Of a stretch of 64,000 nt of DNA, positions 32,201 through 43,262 are shown in pieces. The stretch is from Papaver somniferum (lineage: Eukaryota > Streptophyta > Magnoliopsida > Ranunculales > Papaveraceae): assembly GCF_003573695.1 (NCBI RefSeq), contig NC_039361.1:85640149-85704148 (forward strand). Reading direction: 5' to 3'. Numbering within the stretch: the first letter of the stretch is position 1; each line of letters opens with the position of its first letter. The position numbers and the translations under genes are program-made. The notes beneath the pieces are model-generated. The model was not told the origin of the DNA. It saw nothing but the letters and a program-made list of their open reading frames with translations, and made no database searches.

Positions 32201-33284
32201 GTCCGGCCTACGGCCGGGCACAACCTTTTTGATTTTTCTGTGATGTGGTAGTTTATTTTTCACATTATAGGAAATGCTTGGTTGATTAGCTAGTTCCTAT
32301 CTTCTGATTAGTTCATAAATAATAGCAACAAAAAAGAATACATAGGCAGGGAGAAAAGGAGGTTTCATTTTACAGTGCAATATATCTCTCAACTCATGAC
32401 TTAAATTGCCGTATTGCTCCCATCATGTCTCATGCCTGATTCACCCTCTTCTCCAAACAAACTACATCAATCCCACTTCAAATTTAGAGTTTGGAATCCT
32501 AGAAATGTTGTGACTTTTTAGATATTCTTCAATAAACACTATTACTTCAACAGTCTCCAACGAATAAATTTTTGATGGGGGCGTTTTTTGCTTGCGACAT
32601 GGGGACAAGAAAAGGAGTTGACATACGTCTTTCATATTAATTGATTCAACTAATTAGGCTAATCTTTGCTTGATCCCGGTTGTGATGCACTTACAATTTG
32701 GTTGTATCCTGGAGGAGGAACAACTGTTGCCATTGAACATAAAGTTGAAATAAGAGAAATCTTCCTAAAGAAATTTATTACAGGAGAAAAAAAAATGAAG
32801 TCCGTTAATTATTTTCTACAGTAATCGTAGTAGTGGTTATTCATGTTTGCAAAATTTTCCAGAAACATAATCATTTAAGTGGCGGAAGGAGAGGAGGTAA
32901 AATAAAAATGAAGGAGATCATCAACAGAACTTGCATTGGAAGTGTAATGGCATCACTGCACACGCACATCAACAGATTACACTGCATTTGAAATGACTGT
33001 TGTGGATAAGCCTGGTTTCCTGTCCGAAATCTCTACTATATAAAGCGAGTTGGCTACAATGTGGCAACTTGTTACCTGGGGACATAATACGTGCAACAAC
33101 TAAAATGTCCATGGAACTGAATCAAAACAGAAATATAACTATAGTAGACTCTTTTTATTTCTTTGTTATGCAACCTTTTTTAAGTAATATAATTCCATTA
33201 GGAAATATGTTTTAGTTTAGAAAGGAATTCAAATTAATAAGTAGGCCACCAGTGTCTGGATTGTAAGTTGTAGGAATTACCAAT
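32201..33284. other. No recognisable gene
   Basis: AT-rich. A short plus-strand stretch near 32675-32790 reads DALTIWLYPGGGTTVAIEHK without a stop but is too short to assign. Confidence 0.3.
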
Positions 33285-34035
33285 AGGTACCATTATAGTG
33301 TTCTTAGTTAGTGGCAGGTCCACCCATTAATCAGAGGTCCATAATTAAGAGAAAACATGAAAATGGACCAATTTTTTTAAGCCCAGGTCCTGTACACGTG
33401 CGGGATAAATTGTGCGAAATTTCTAAATACCTAAACTACCCTTCCAATCCTACATATATTTTAGCAGTCTATTTCAAAGTTTCTAAAAAAATTTCAGCCG
33501 ATTATTCTTGGGAAAATTCTGCTCTCTTTCTTCTTCTGGATTTGGGACTAGGGTTTCTGAAGATTTCTTCTGCGATTTTTAACAGGTATGTTGCTTAATC
33601 TTTTCGTTTTCTTCTTTCTGCTACAGTTTAATGGAGATAGGTTGTGTTCTGTTTTTTTTAATGATTCTTGTTCGTTTTTATTCAGTTTATTTGGTTAGAT
33701 TGTTAAGTTTTTAGTTTATTTTAGCTTTCGATTTGATTATCTTTCTGTTTTCGTTTCAAAATCAGGTTTGTTTTCACTTTCAGATCGGATTATCCAACAG
33801 TACATATGTGACATACTCATTGTTTTTGCTACAGTTTTTGAATCATGTTTAAGATTTGAATTTTGGATCATGTAGATCGGTTGTTTATGTTTGTTTTTTA
33901 TAAATTTTGTTTGTATTTATTCAGTTATTTTGTTAGATTGTTAAGTTTTTAGTTTATTTTATCTTTCGATTTGATTATCTTTATGTTCTCGTTTCAAAAT
34001 AAGGTTCGTCTGCACTTTCAGATCGGATTATCCAT

Positions 34036-34530
34036 CAGTACATATGTGACATACTCATTGAAACTGCTCTTAGATTCTGTCTCTTGCATACATCTCTCAG
34101 TTTTTTTAGTTTGATCCATCAGTATGTATGTGTAATACCGTATTATGTGATTTGATTCTGTTGTTTCTCCTAGATTCTTAATTATTCTTGTCATGCAGTT
34201 GATTTGTAGTTTATGAATCTGCAGTACATATGTGACATACTCATTGAAACTGCTCTTAGATTTTGTTTCTTGCATAGATCTCTCACTATTTTTAGTTTGA
34301 TCCATCAGTACGTATGTGATGTAGCTTATTATGTGATTCGATTCTGCTGTTTGTCCTAGGTTCTTAATTATTCTTGTCATGCAGTTGTTTCGTAGTTCAT
34401 GAATCTGCAATACATATATGACATACTCATTGAAACTACTCCTAGATTCTGTATCTTTCATAGATATCTCACTATTTTTTAGTTTGACCCATCAGTACGT
34501 ATGTGAAATATTGTGTTTTAATTATGTTAC
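34036..34530 (+). repeat. 186-bp tandem repeat, about 2.6 copies
   Basis: CAGTACATATGTGACATACT starts at 34036 and 34222, with a variant at 34408. The minus strand gives a 147-codon frame with repeated peptides that is a by-product. Confidence 0.85.
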
Positions 34531-34559
34531 ATCTTTGTCACATTTTGCAGGTTCAAAAA

Positions 34560-34719
34560 ATGTCTGATGCAGAGAGTTCTAATCCAAACACTTACTGCTA
34601 TGCATACATCTATTATAAGCATCGTCATTTTGCTCACCTGGTTACTTTTAAGTCTAGTATTGATGACCTGAAATTTCTTATTTGTGAAAACTGGAGAACT
34701 GATGTGATTGTAGATTGTG
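34560..34719 (+). CDS. Possible exon, unknown protein
   Basis: ATG at 34560 follows an acceptor-like TTTTGCAG. The frame MSDAESSNPNTYCYAYIYYK onward ends at a donor (TGTG then GTAAGT) at 34719. A candidate next exon after TTTTAATTGCAG (about 34901) reads DVIPRNFSDMIVLRSIRISD but reaches a stop soon after. I do not recognise the product. It could be the start of a decayed transposase, given its place inside the candidate TIR element. Confidence 0.25.
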
Positions 34720-35729
34720 GTAAGTAAGATGTTTTTGTTATTGGAATCCTTTCTTATAGTTTTGTTCCCTAGATAATTGCTGGCTTGTCGAGTCTCTTGA
34801 GATTTAGATTAGGTTGTGATGTGATAGGTTTTGTTGTTGTTTGATTAGTATTTTATCCATGGCAAAACAAGTAAGTGTTGTCAGAAATCGTTTTAATTGC
34901 AGAACCCTAAGTCAGGACGTTATACCAAGAAATTTTTCGGACATGATAGTGTTAAGGAGCATTAGGATAAGTGATAGAGCATTTGTTGTGGTACCCTGAG
35001 GGCCTGAGCAGTTTTTCAGCTTTCGTATGACTATTACTTTTAATAACACTACTCAAGGGGCTATGTGTAAGAATTCAATTGAGAATTGGAATTCAACTGG
35101 ATGTTGTTACATGTGGGATGGTGAAATGGAACTGCAGACCAAAAGTGATTGCTTTTATCACAGTATTATTCAGTGGCTTATATACATAAATTTCTACCAT
35201 CTGTTCCTCTTCTTTTTAACAAATTTGAACTGAAATGAACATCAGTAAGCTCTCTTATGATTGATATTGTTAGTGATGGGCTCTGGTTTCAATTTCGATA
35301 GTCGAACTGTAGGGTAATCAGTAATGAGATACCTGAAATGTTTGATTGTTGCGTTCGTTTCCTTCTCATCCATAACCTGCTACTCTTCATTGACATAATT
35401 TACTATGTACCCTTTTTTGGTTGCCTAGGCTGGTCATTGAACAGGAAATGCTGCTACTTAAAATTGTGCCTGGACTGATTTGCATCTAGTGTCTGTTGTT
35501 TGAGTGCAAAAGGAACTCAGCGGTGATAACTTATCATGTAAATCCCATTGAAGATATGACCCCTGCAACCGTAGCATAATGTACCTAGAATCTCTTTGTA
35601 TCTACCAAATTCAGTTTCCAGACTGAAAGTACTAATACTAGTCAAGAAAATCAATCATTGTTTACTTAATCCTTTCGAATCTTTGCTCTTTTTCTTGGCA
35701 ATTTTATTATTTTTCCTCTTTCTTTCAGC

Positions 35730-35910
35730 AAATATGTACTCGAATTTGTAAGCATTCAGATATATAATCGGATTTGTAAGCAGTACGACAGATATGTACT
35801 CATATTTCTAAGCAGATATGTACTCAAATTTGTAAGCAGTGTAGCAAATATGTACTCGAATTTTTAAGCAGTGTACCAAATATGTACTCAAATTTGTAAG
35901 CAGTGTAGAC
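35730..35910 (+). repeat. 37-bp minisatellite
   Basis: About five or six copies of ATATGTACTCGAATTTGTAA followed by GCAGTGTAGCAA, with substitutions. Confidence 0.75.
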
Positions 35911-36028
35911 ACACACGTTTGGTAGTAATGGGCATTATGGACATTTCCATGTTTTAATTAATTTTGGACCTCCGGATAAAAAAAAAACCGGTTGGACCCT
36001 ACTATAAATAACTATATGGGCCTAGGAC

Positions 36029-37795
36029 CAAATAAGAAATTTTCCTTGTAAGTTTAAAAAAAAAGCCCATCCGTCAATGATAGACACCGCGCAAACTATA
36101 TCACTTAAAAAAGAAACTGCAACCACCATATCTAACCTTGGCAGCAATTATAAAACTTCTTAATCTTTCGATCCTTGGCATAGATCTCTATCTTGGGTTA
36201 GGAATTATATTTAGTCGACCCAGATGAACTATAACTCAATTCTCTACCCTCGCGACCCAATACCCTTGCAAGTTACTCGAGAATAATCCAATCAGCAAAA
36301 CCATAAGTGTAACTTAACTGGTAAGGCAACCCAAAAGAGGATTAACCATGAGCATATGCCTTCTAGCAAAATATGACAGAAAATTTAAGGAACAACCAAA
36401 CGAAAATTCAGTGTAATATGTATATACAAAAGGTAAAAGAGAAAAAATGGTTAGACTTACAGCGTGATTTTTAGCCCAATGTTTTCGCTTAAGTTTAGTT
36501 AGTCTATCTTCATAGCTATTTGAGAATCAAAATCTGTTATTGAAGTCTGAAATTCCTACAAATTCAAAAACAGAGGCAAAAGATAGGTGATCGAGAGACG
36601 TGTAACTTGGCATAAAAAAATAGATGGGAGCGTAATTTGTTATGTGCATTCAAAAACTGAGCTCCCTTTCGTAATGATTCTGATAAGGTAGTGAATCTGA
36701 AAGAAAATAAATCAATAAACAGGTATTTGTAAACATGCTTTCTTGCTGGTAATGGAGAAACACAACATCACTTTCTTGCTTCAAAAAAAAAAAAATCACT
36801 TCAGCTACTTGCCAAAGGAATCAGTGATATCAGTTTAGTGATCGATTATTGGAGAGGAAAGAACATTATTTCGAAACAAAGAAAACGAAAGAATCTAGCG
36901 TTTAAGTATCCGGCAGAGTCAGCAAGGTAATTTAAGAAACCTAGAATCCTAATTCCTACAGAGTAAAGGTCAGCTAGGGCTGAGGCATCATCTCTGTCGT
37001 CCACAATTTCGGGGGATCTCGACTGTCCTTTATGCATCATAGACACCACCTCTCTTTAGAACATTGATGGTAATTTTATTCCACTTAGAAAATGGAGCAA
37101 TCGTAACCGAAATCCAAAGGTTTGGTTTTACCAACCGGTCCGGATAACTTTTGATTCAAACTATACAGAAGGACAAGCGAGTTTGTCCGTCTGTGTTTGG
37201 TAAGTTTGAAAAAAAAATCCCAAGTTTACCCCTCCATCAAAGTTAGTAGTCAAACCATAATTAGGGTTACTTGGGTTAGGAGAAACTGGTGGGTTTAAGA
37301 AACCATAAGTACTTCACCCAGGTTAAACAAAGTTAGTAGTCAAACCATAAGTACTTCACCCAGGTTAAACACCCTCCGGAGAAGAAATTGATGAAGAAGC
37401 TGTAATTCAATTATTTATTCCAGACCTTATGCAGAATAGGTATGGCTATGTTAATGTTTTTGAAACCAGAATTCATGATTCTGTTTGTATATTGTAAAGT
37501 AAGGTATGAAAGACCGGAAAAGGTATGATAGACCGGAAACACTTAATGGCTAAAACCCAATTAGATTATAAATTCATGTAGTATTTGTGTTTGATTTTGA
37601 GAACTGAATGATTAAATGTATAAGTTAATTAAGATGCTCGGTCTTCCGATAAATATTGGTTTGATTCGTCTAAGGCTGAGTGTTTAAATGTTTTATTGCA
37701 TTTAAATGTTCTTCCGACAATTATTTGTTCGGGGCTTCTACGTAGAGTAGTTAACACATGTTTTTGGTTCGTCTAAGACTGAGTGTTTAAATGTT
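36029..37795. other. No recognisable gene
   Basis: AT-rich sequence with short frames only (a 67-codon minus frame at 37049-36846 has no assignable features). A duplicated word group GTCTAAGxCTGAGTGTTTAAATGTT occurs at 37670 and 37772; the latter copy contains the target site of element B. Confidence 0.3.
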
Positions 37796-38126
37796 TGTCA
37801 TGTACCTAAGTACAATGACAGGATTGGAATGATAAATTGGGGATAAACCTCTCTTGATTCGTGAGAATCAAACCTCTGAGTTCAAAGAACACAGCCTAAG
37901 AAGAACACAGTTCTAATTTGATTAATAATTTGCTTAATGTTTCAATTACAGACTCTCTGCTAATGTAGAGACCCTCTTCTAACCTAATATCTAACATCTA
38001 GCAACGCTCCAGGTGGTCACATCATAGCCACCGGTTACACCGAGAATTAACTACTAATTATACGAAGTACCATTATTACTAAGGACAGACGCGAATACGA
38101 TATGGGGCACCTTCGGACACATGACA
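37796..38126 (-). repeat. 3' LTR of element B
   Basis: TGTCATGTACC...GGACACATGACA on the plus strand, with inverted TGTCATGT ends. About 98% identical to 41794-42124. Confidence 0.92.
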
Positions 38127-38336
38127 TTCCACTCCCCTCGGAAACATCCTTGTCCTCAAGGATGAGAGTAGGGTGAATTACTATGAAAGTTGGAGAGGCA
38201 CGCATCAGAAATTCCATCAGAAGACCCGGACATTCCACTCCCCTCGGAAACATCCTTGTCCTCAAGGATGAGAGTAGGGTGAATTACTATGAAAGTTGGA
38301 GAGGCACGCATCAGAAATTCCATCAGAAGACCCGAA
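38125..38336 (-). repeat. 106-bp tandem duplication containing the polypurine tract of B
   Basis: Copies start at 38125 and 38231 with CATTCCACTCCCCTCGG and end at AGAAGACCCG. Each has the minus-strand purine tract CCGAGGGGAGTGGAATG, so element B has two such tracts, of which only the outer abuts the LTR. Confidence 0.9.
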
Positions 38337-38634
38337 CCTACAATGCCACTGAAAAGTGAAAACCCATGTGAGGCCCATAAACACCTTCACATCAAGCCCA
38401 GCCGTCCACTGCCCTCTTTTTAGACACCCTGTTAATCTCCAAGTTGTAATTACTCCCTGAAAACGAACCAGTGGAGTGAACTCTTGAGTGCTCATTACCC
38501 CTTATCTTCATGACTTCGTATACCAGGGAAAAATGTAGCACATAGTTGAATACTATGACAAACTTGGAAGTCTCTACTTCAATGTGTACTGAACTTGTGT
38601 TCCTCTGACCATAAATCCAATTCTGACCCGGAAC

Positions 38635-40710
38635 TCACGGACCACTTAACTGCAAGGTACAATGACTAAATCTGCACAACTCCCAGCTTGATATATATAA
38701 TAGCAGCAACCCTTGAACTGGGATACAGATCTTCAGTACACAGGTGAGATTAGTATCACCATTTGTTATCAAGTATATCCTCAATAAAACCCACATCAAG
38801 GATACCACGAACATTAGCACAGTAGGATCTTGAAACATCGCGAGTCCGAACTGAATGTTCTTTAACCCTTCAGAAGTCTCCAACTGGATACAACCCTTTT
38901 GGTGGTGGATACACCACAGAAAAAAGTTTATAGTAGCACCATGATATAAGTCGCGCATAACACAAGGACAAAAACCAATCATGGCAGAATCCTCATTGCA
39001 AAGTGTACCTGACACTAAGGAAATTGGAATTTCCCTGAGCTCCTCTTCTGTGAAATTTTCGTAAGCTCCACTCTGAACTTGTACGGTGTTGTCTACCCTT
39101 GGTGGAAGATTCCTGAGCTCCGGCACAGTTGCAAACACAGTATTGACTTCAGATACAACGAGATAAGCGAAGTTCCCCACCATTATTCTACCTCCCAAAA
39201 GTTCACTACGTATGTAACCCTTGACTGTAAGCCAACCATTAAACTGCAAGTGCTCGAGAATCTCAGCAACTCTCCTCATCACATGCGTGAATACCAGTAC
39301 CTCATTGATATGAGAATCACCATTTGACAAAAACTTCCATATACCAGGGTAATATTCACTCGAATCCAAGTTGGATAAAGCTGGTATGTCCTTGCAGCAA
39401 CGAGTAAAATACCAGGTAGGGAAAAATGCTTGCAAAGAACTACAAACGGACTGCATAACTAGCAATATAATTCTCTCGTGAGTCGCCAGTCTTCCACATA
39501 CTTCAGATGGAGACCAAAGCACAAGCAAGTAGAAACCACTATTACTACTGTTCTCAGCTTCAATAAACCATAGCACAATTAAAAACATGATCAAGGATGC
39601 CAACACCAACTCCAGTTGGTACCCGCGTTCGAAAACAAACTCATACACAGATGTCTCATTGTAAGAATCCAGAAGAGATCGATCAAACCCCTTACCACGA
39701 TCAAATAAGTAACAATTGTAAACAAAGTAGAGAGAAAAACAATTACCACCCTTCGAAATCCATAGGTGAATACACCCATATAGTTCATAGTGAGCATAGT
39801 GCAGGTAGAAGGGACCAGTGCTTACGATAGAGTTCAGAAATACCTGGACACCTTCAACTTTAAGCTTTTGTAAGAAAACATTGCCAGCTGAGGTACAATA
39901 TGAGCTCACAAGCCTGGCAAGAGAGAAGTAAACTCCCACAAACATCTTACAATGTCTCTCACTAACATTCAGTGCACTCCATAAGCCCGTAAAGTACAAT
40001 TTGTATTTCCATTTAAAAAAGGCCACCCACATCAGTATATAGGTAACTTGATTCTGAAAATACCCAACAGGACAAAAAGTATGCAGATAACTCCACTTTA
40101 AACGCCCAACTGTCATTATAACTCCCTCTTGAATCAGAAACCTCCAAAATGTTTCAGAAGTAAGTAATGGAGATTGCTGAAAAGTATCAATTCTTGCATG
40201 ATATAAACGAGTGCTAACATATGTGTGAACTGAGAATATAAGCACTGAAAATTTGCGAAACTTTTTCAAAAGAATCTGGTGCACATTGCTGTCTTGTCGG
40301 TCAATGATAACCCTGGACTGGTGCACCTCATGATATAGGATAAATGAAGTATATGCTGGGTTAAATACTTCTTTAAGGAGTCGAATAAAACCAACAACCA
40401 AGGACTCAAACCTACAACCAAAAATTGCATCAGGCAAAACATACTTCAGCTGAAGCAACCCATATTTGAGCTGTAAGAAAAAAATTTCTTCTCCCATCAT
40501 ACTCAGCACTTGAGCAAACCATTTAGGTGCCATGTTAAAGCTCACCACTCTAACCAATAAAAGAAACAAAAATCTATTTCCCTCTGAAAACGCAGCAACC
40601 AAATTCCATGCACCACCAATTTCAGCAACATGGAGAATTCTAAGACCTAAGGAATTCAGAATCTGAGAATCAAATGGATACACATGTCTTGGTAACAACT
40701 CAAGAACCAA
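38635..40710 (-). CDS. 691-codon frame of element B, unknown protein
   Basis: The frame is open over 2.07 kb. It has no ATG at its 5' edge (TTG at 40710 just after TGA), and the first methionines are internal, e.g. MAPKWFAQVLSMMGEE. I recognise no domain. Hydrophobic segments suited to membrane spans are LELVLASLIMFLIVLWF and VLMFVVSLMWVLLRIYLI, with a third, FLFLLLVRVVSF, nearer the start. LFDRGKG echoes LFDRGKS in the upstream frame. The peptide is rich in F, L, W and Y and unlike Gag or Pol. A long open frame in a young copy may reflect a functional source element. Translation is not shown. Confidence 0.45.
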   Translation of the reverse strand: MVLELLPRHVYPFDSQILNSLGLRILHVAEIGGAWNLVAAFSEGNRFLFLLLVRVVSFNMAPKWFAQVLSMMGEEIFFLQLKYGLLQLKYVLPDAIFGCRFESLVVGFIRLLKEVFNPAYTSFILYHEVHQSRVIIDRQDSNVHQILLKKFRKFSVLIFSVHTYVSTRLYHARIDTFQQSPLLTSETFWRFLIQEGVIMTVGRLKWSYLHTFCPVGYFQNQVTYILMWVAFFKWKYKLYFTGLWSALNVSERHCKMFVGVYFSLARLVSSYCTSAGNVFLQKLKVEGVQVFLNSIVSTGPFYLHYAHYELYGCIHLWISKGGNCFSLYFVYNCYLFDRGKGFDRSLLDSYNETSVYEFVFERGYQLELVLASLIMFLIVLWFIEAENSSNSGFYLLVLWSPSEVCGRLATHERIILLVMQSVCSSLQAFFPTWYFTRCCKDIPALSNLDSSEYYPGIWKFLSNGDSHINEVLVFTHVMRRVAEILEHLQFNGWLTVKGYIRSELLGGRIMVGNFAYLVVSEVNTVFATVPELRNLPPRVDNTVQVQSGAYENFTEEELREIPISLVSGTLCNEDSAMIGFCPCVMRDLYHGATINFFLWCIHHQKGCIQLETSEGLKNIQFGLAMFQDPTVLMFVVSLMWVLLRIYLITNGDTNLTCVLKICIPVQGLLLLYISSWELCRFSHCTLQLSGP

Positions 40711-40853
40711 AATTCAATTGTACCTTTCTCTTAAAATCGACACAGGAAAAAAAATCATAGGAGTAGGTGTAATAAAACCACATTCATAATCACCAATTGA
40801 GTTAGAAAACTCCTTAATACTATCTGATTCTTTGCCGGGATCAAAAACTCTAC

Positions 40854-41759
40854 CTATTTTGAGCTGTAAGAGAAAATCAACTCCAACACTACTCCAGACA
40901 TTTTAACAAACAAATTCCTCTCATCATAAACCTCGGCATCATTTATACATAAAAGATTAATCGATTGCATAGATGAACAATCTGGTTTATACCCAAAGTA
41001 AATAATCAATCGAAGAAAATTGCCATTAGAGTTTGAGGAGAGAACAACAGACTTACCCCGATCGAATAACAAGCGAGAAGCATCAAGTTGGAAGTGAAAA
41101 CAAGACATTCCTAGAAATTTGCTGTAGAAAAAGAGTAACTTGGTCAAACAGTGAACATTTTCATAGGCCTCAGAGAAAATTTGGACGCCATTTCTCAAAA
41201 TTAGTTCAGTCAGGCCATTGTTTCTTAGCTGCTGTACTTCCCAAATTTGGAATTCACTTAACCTATTTCCTTCGAAAACATCAGATTTAGCCACTTTATC
41301 AAACGGAAAACTCTGATCAACAGACAAATCATTCTTTCCATCAAGGAAAATTGAAGGAATCAACCCTGAATTGAGAGAATCCTCTTCTTCGTCGATAGCT
41401 GAAGGAGTTAAGTTAACCACAGTTGAAACTTCTTCAAAGAAAAAAGTGGGAATCAATTCTGAAAATTCATCAACAGCTGATGCAGCGACTTTCACTCTGC
41501 AAGGAGGCTGATGAGCTGAAGAAGTATACCTAATAAATATGATTGATGTCAACTTCTTCAATGTCTTGTTCATCAATTTTGACCACTTCCGAATGGATTT
41601 CTCTCGATCTGGAGATATACTCTTTTCCATGTAAAACCGATACCACCATCGACAAGTGTTTAAATCCTCCGTTGCTAGTCGTTCCAACTTCACTATGGGT
41701 ACCAATTTCCCATTCATACATACCCATTTTTCCTCCTGTAAATTCATCTCATCAACCAT
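40854..41759 (-). CDS. 301-codon first frame of element B, unknown protein
   Basis: Begins MVDEMNLQEEKWVCMNGK 18 bases after the primer site, the position of gag in ordinary elements, and stops at TAG (40854-40856). No capsid core or CCHC knuckle is present. An acidic region lies around DEEEDSLNSGL, and there are three phrases of the type LIPTFFFEE / LIPSIFLDG. The second frame begins about 140 bases on in a different register. Could be a diverged Gag-like protein or captured host sequence. Confidence 0.45.
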   Translation of the reverse strand: MVDEMNLQEEKWVCMNGKLVPIVKLERLATEDLNTCRWWYRFYMEKSISPDREKSIRKWSKLMNKTLKKLTSIIFIRYTSSAHQPPCRVKVAASAVDEFSELIPTFFFEEVSTVVNLTPSAIDEEEDSLNSGLIPSIFLDGKNDLSVDQSFPFDKVAKSDVFEGNRLSEFQIWEVQQLRNNGLTELILRNGVQIFSEAYENVHCLTKLLFFYSKFLGMSCFHFQLDASRLLFDRGKSVVLSSNSNGNFLRLIIYFGYKPDCSSMQSINLLCINDAEVYDERNLFVKMSGVVLELIFSYSSK

Positions 41760-41776
41760 GATTTCTTAGGAAAAAA

Positions 41777-41791
41777 CGGCTCTAGATACCA
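41777..41791 (-). other. Primer binding site of element B (initiator Met tRNA type)
   Basis: The minus strand reads TGGTATCTAGAGCCG two bases after the LTR end, the common TGGTATCAGAGC with one inserted base. Confidence 0.75.
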
Positions 41792-41793
41792 AT

Positions 41794-42124
41794 TGTCATG
41801 TACCTAAGTACAATGACAGGATTGGAATGATAAATTGAGGATAAACCTCTCTTGATTCGTGAGAATCAAGCCTCTGAGTTCAAAGAACACAGCCTAAGAA
41901 GAACACAGTTCTAATTTGATTAATAATTTGCTTAATGTTTCAATTACAGACTCTCTGCTAATGTAGCAACCCTCTTCTAACCTAATATCTAACATCTAGC
42001 AACGCTCCAGGTGGTCACATCATAGCCACCAGTTACACCGAGAATTAACTACTAATTATACGAAGTACCATTATTACTAAGGACAGACGCGAATACGATA
42101 TGGGGCACCCTCGGACACATGACA
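41794..42124 (-). repeat. 5' LTR of element B
   Basis: 331 bp with ends TGTCATGT and ACATGACA, flanked by ATGTT. Confidence 0.92.
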
Positions 42125-43069
42125 ATGTTCTATTGCATATGAGATATAGTCTTATCTATTGTTTTAACCTGGTTATTTAAAATCGTAATCCTTGTTTCCA
42201 AATGGATTGATTACAATTTTGCGACATGAAGGTATACCCGACAATGGTGGCAATATAGTTATCGAATATGTTACTTATGTTAGCAGGCAACTATCTTAAA
42301 GGATCAAGAATAAGATTATCTAACTTTTGTCAGTAATATATGCATCTGCCTTTTATGTTCAATTTGACTTCTCTGCTTACTGAAGTTGTTAATAAATAAT
42401 AATGCAAATTGCTGCACCCTTTCAATAGAGGAAATCTCATCAATATTACCAACTCGTTTGACAGTTCCAAAAACACATCACTGTTTTTAAACCTTAAAAA
42501 CCATGCACGTTGCGAGCTGATTGGCATTTCTATATTGAATGCCAGGAACGGTTGTTGATGGAAATAACTTGTATAGTTTTTATAAATTTTATGTAAACAC
42601 TGTCCGATATGTTTTGGGAACTAATAGATTGTGACTATAGTTGGCAGTGATTAAGATCGTGATACGACCGTTCATAGAGGGCCATGTTCCGTCGGTTAGT
42701 TGGAGAGAAGATACAGTTGGCAGCCGGGTTAGGAAAAGGAAAAGAAAAACAAATAGATATTCAAATATCGACAAACATGTAATGATGCGGCAGTCAAACT
42801 CATATGGGGTATAGAGTGGATGAGTATGTAGAAGCCCCACTTGCAAACTTGCAATGCACCAAGTAAATGGAGGTACTGTTCGTCTATGTAATGGAGTTAT
42901 TTCTCGTGATGAGTGTGACGATGAAGACTATGTGATTTATGATAGTGTACATGGTGTTGCTGAGTATGTAGAAGGACCCCCTTGGATTCCCCAACTCCCT
43001 CGTCCCTCGCTCATATCGCCGGTAGTCGGCCCAAAGTGGATTATGCAGGTATGTTCGATTTGTGCAGTA
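42125..43069. other. No assignable gene; one exon-like frame
   Basis: A plus-strand frame from 42854 (MHQVNGGTVRLCNGVISRDE onward, with EGPPWIPQLPRP) ends at a good donor, ATGCAG then GTATGT, near 43048. I cannot match it to a family. The rest is AT-rich. Confidence 0.25.
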
Positions 43070-43262
43070 AATTAATTGGGTACCTCTTTAAAGAGGTCGC
43101 ATATTATTAATTGGGTACCTGTAAAACAAGTTCGTATAATATAAATTGGGTACCTTAGTTAACACATTCACATAATATTAATTGGGAACCTCTTTAAAGA
43201 GGTCGTATATTATTAATTGGGTACCTGTAAAACAATACTAATTGGATACCCGTCAAACAAGT
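43070..43262 (+). repeat. 36-bp minisatellite, left part
   Basis: Units of the type TTAATTGGGTACCTGTAAAA then CAAGTTCGCATAATA, alternating with TAGTTAACACATTCACATAA and CTCTTTAAAGAG (a perfect palindrome) variants. The array resumes at 44433-44530, on the other side of a LINE fragment. Confidence 0.8.

Larger units (their letters stand above)
33285..36028. mobile_element. Possible DNA transposon with degraded inverted ends
   Basis: The left stretch GAGGTCCATAATTAAGAG (from 33332) and the reverse complement of the right stretch (about 35940-35978, GAGGTCCAAAATTAATTA) match over about 40 bases. Outside them both ends carry a GTCCA word and a TAGT word. The interior has a 186-bp array, a 37-bp array and a spliced-looking small frame. 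No transposase is recognised and no target duplication is clear, so limits and class are uncertain. The Mutator-like class is only a possibility. Confidence 0.3.
37796..42124 (-). mobile_element. Short-LTR retroelement B with two long frames of unknown nature
   Basis: LTRs of 331 bp each (37796-38126 and 41794-42124) differ at about six positions, so the insertion is young. Target duplication ATGTT at 37791-37795 and 42125-42129. The minus strand has an initiator-Met-type primer site (41777-41791) and a purine tract CCGAGGGGAGTGG before the 3' LTR. The interior codes for 301 and 691 residues without gag, protease, reverse transcriptase or integrase motifs. It therefore looks non-autonomous. 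Confidence 0.88.

Noticed and set aside
34018..34461. 147-codon minus frame with three similar segments
   Set aside because: It is a by-product of the 186-bp tandem repeat, whose length is divisible by three.
39079..39830. Plus-strand frames opposite the 691-codon frame of element B
   Set aside because: They are shorter, overlap the longer minus frame, and the element's primer site and polypurine tract show that it reads on the minus strand.
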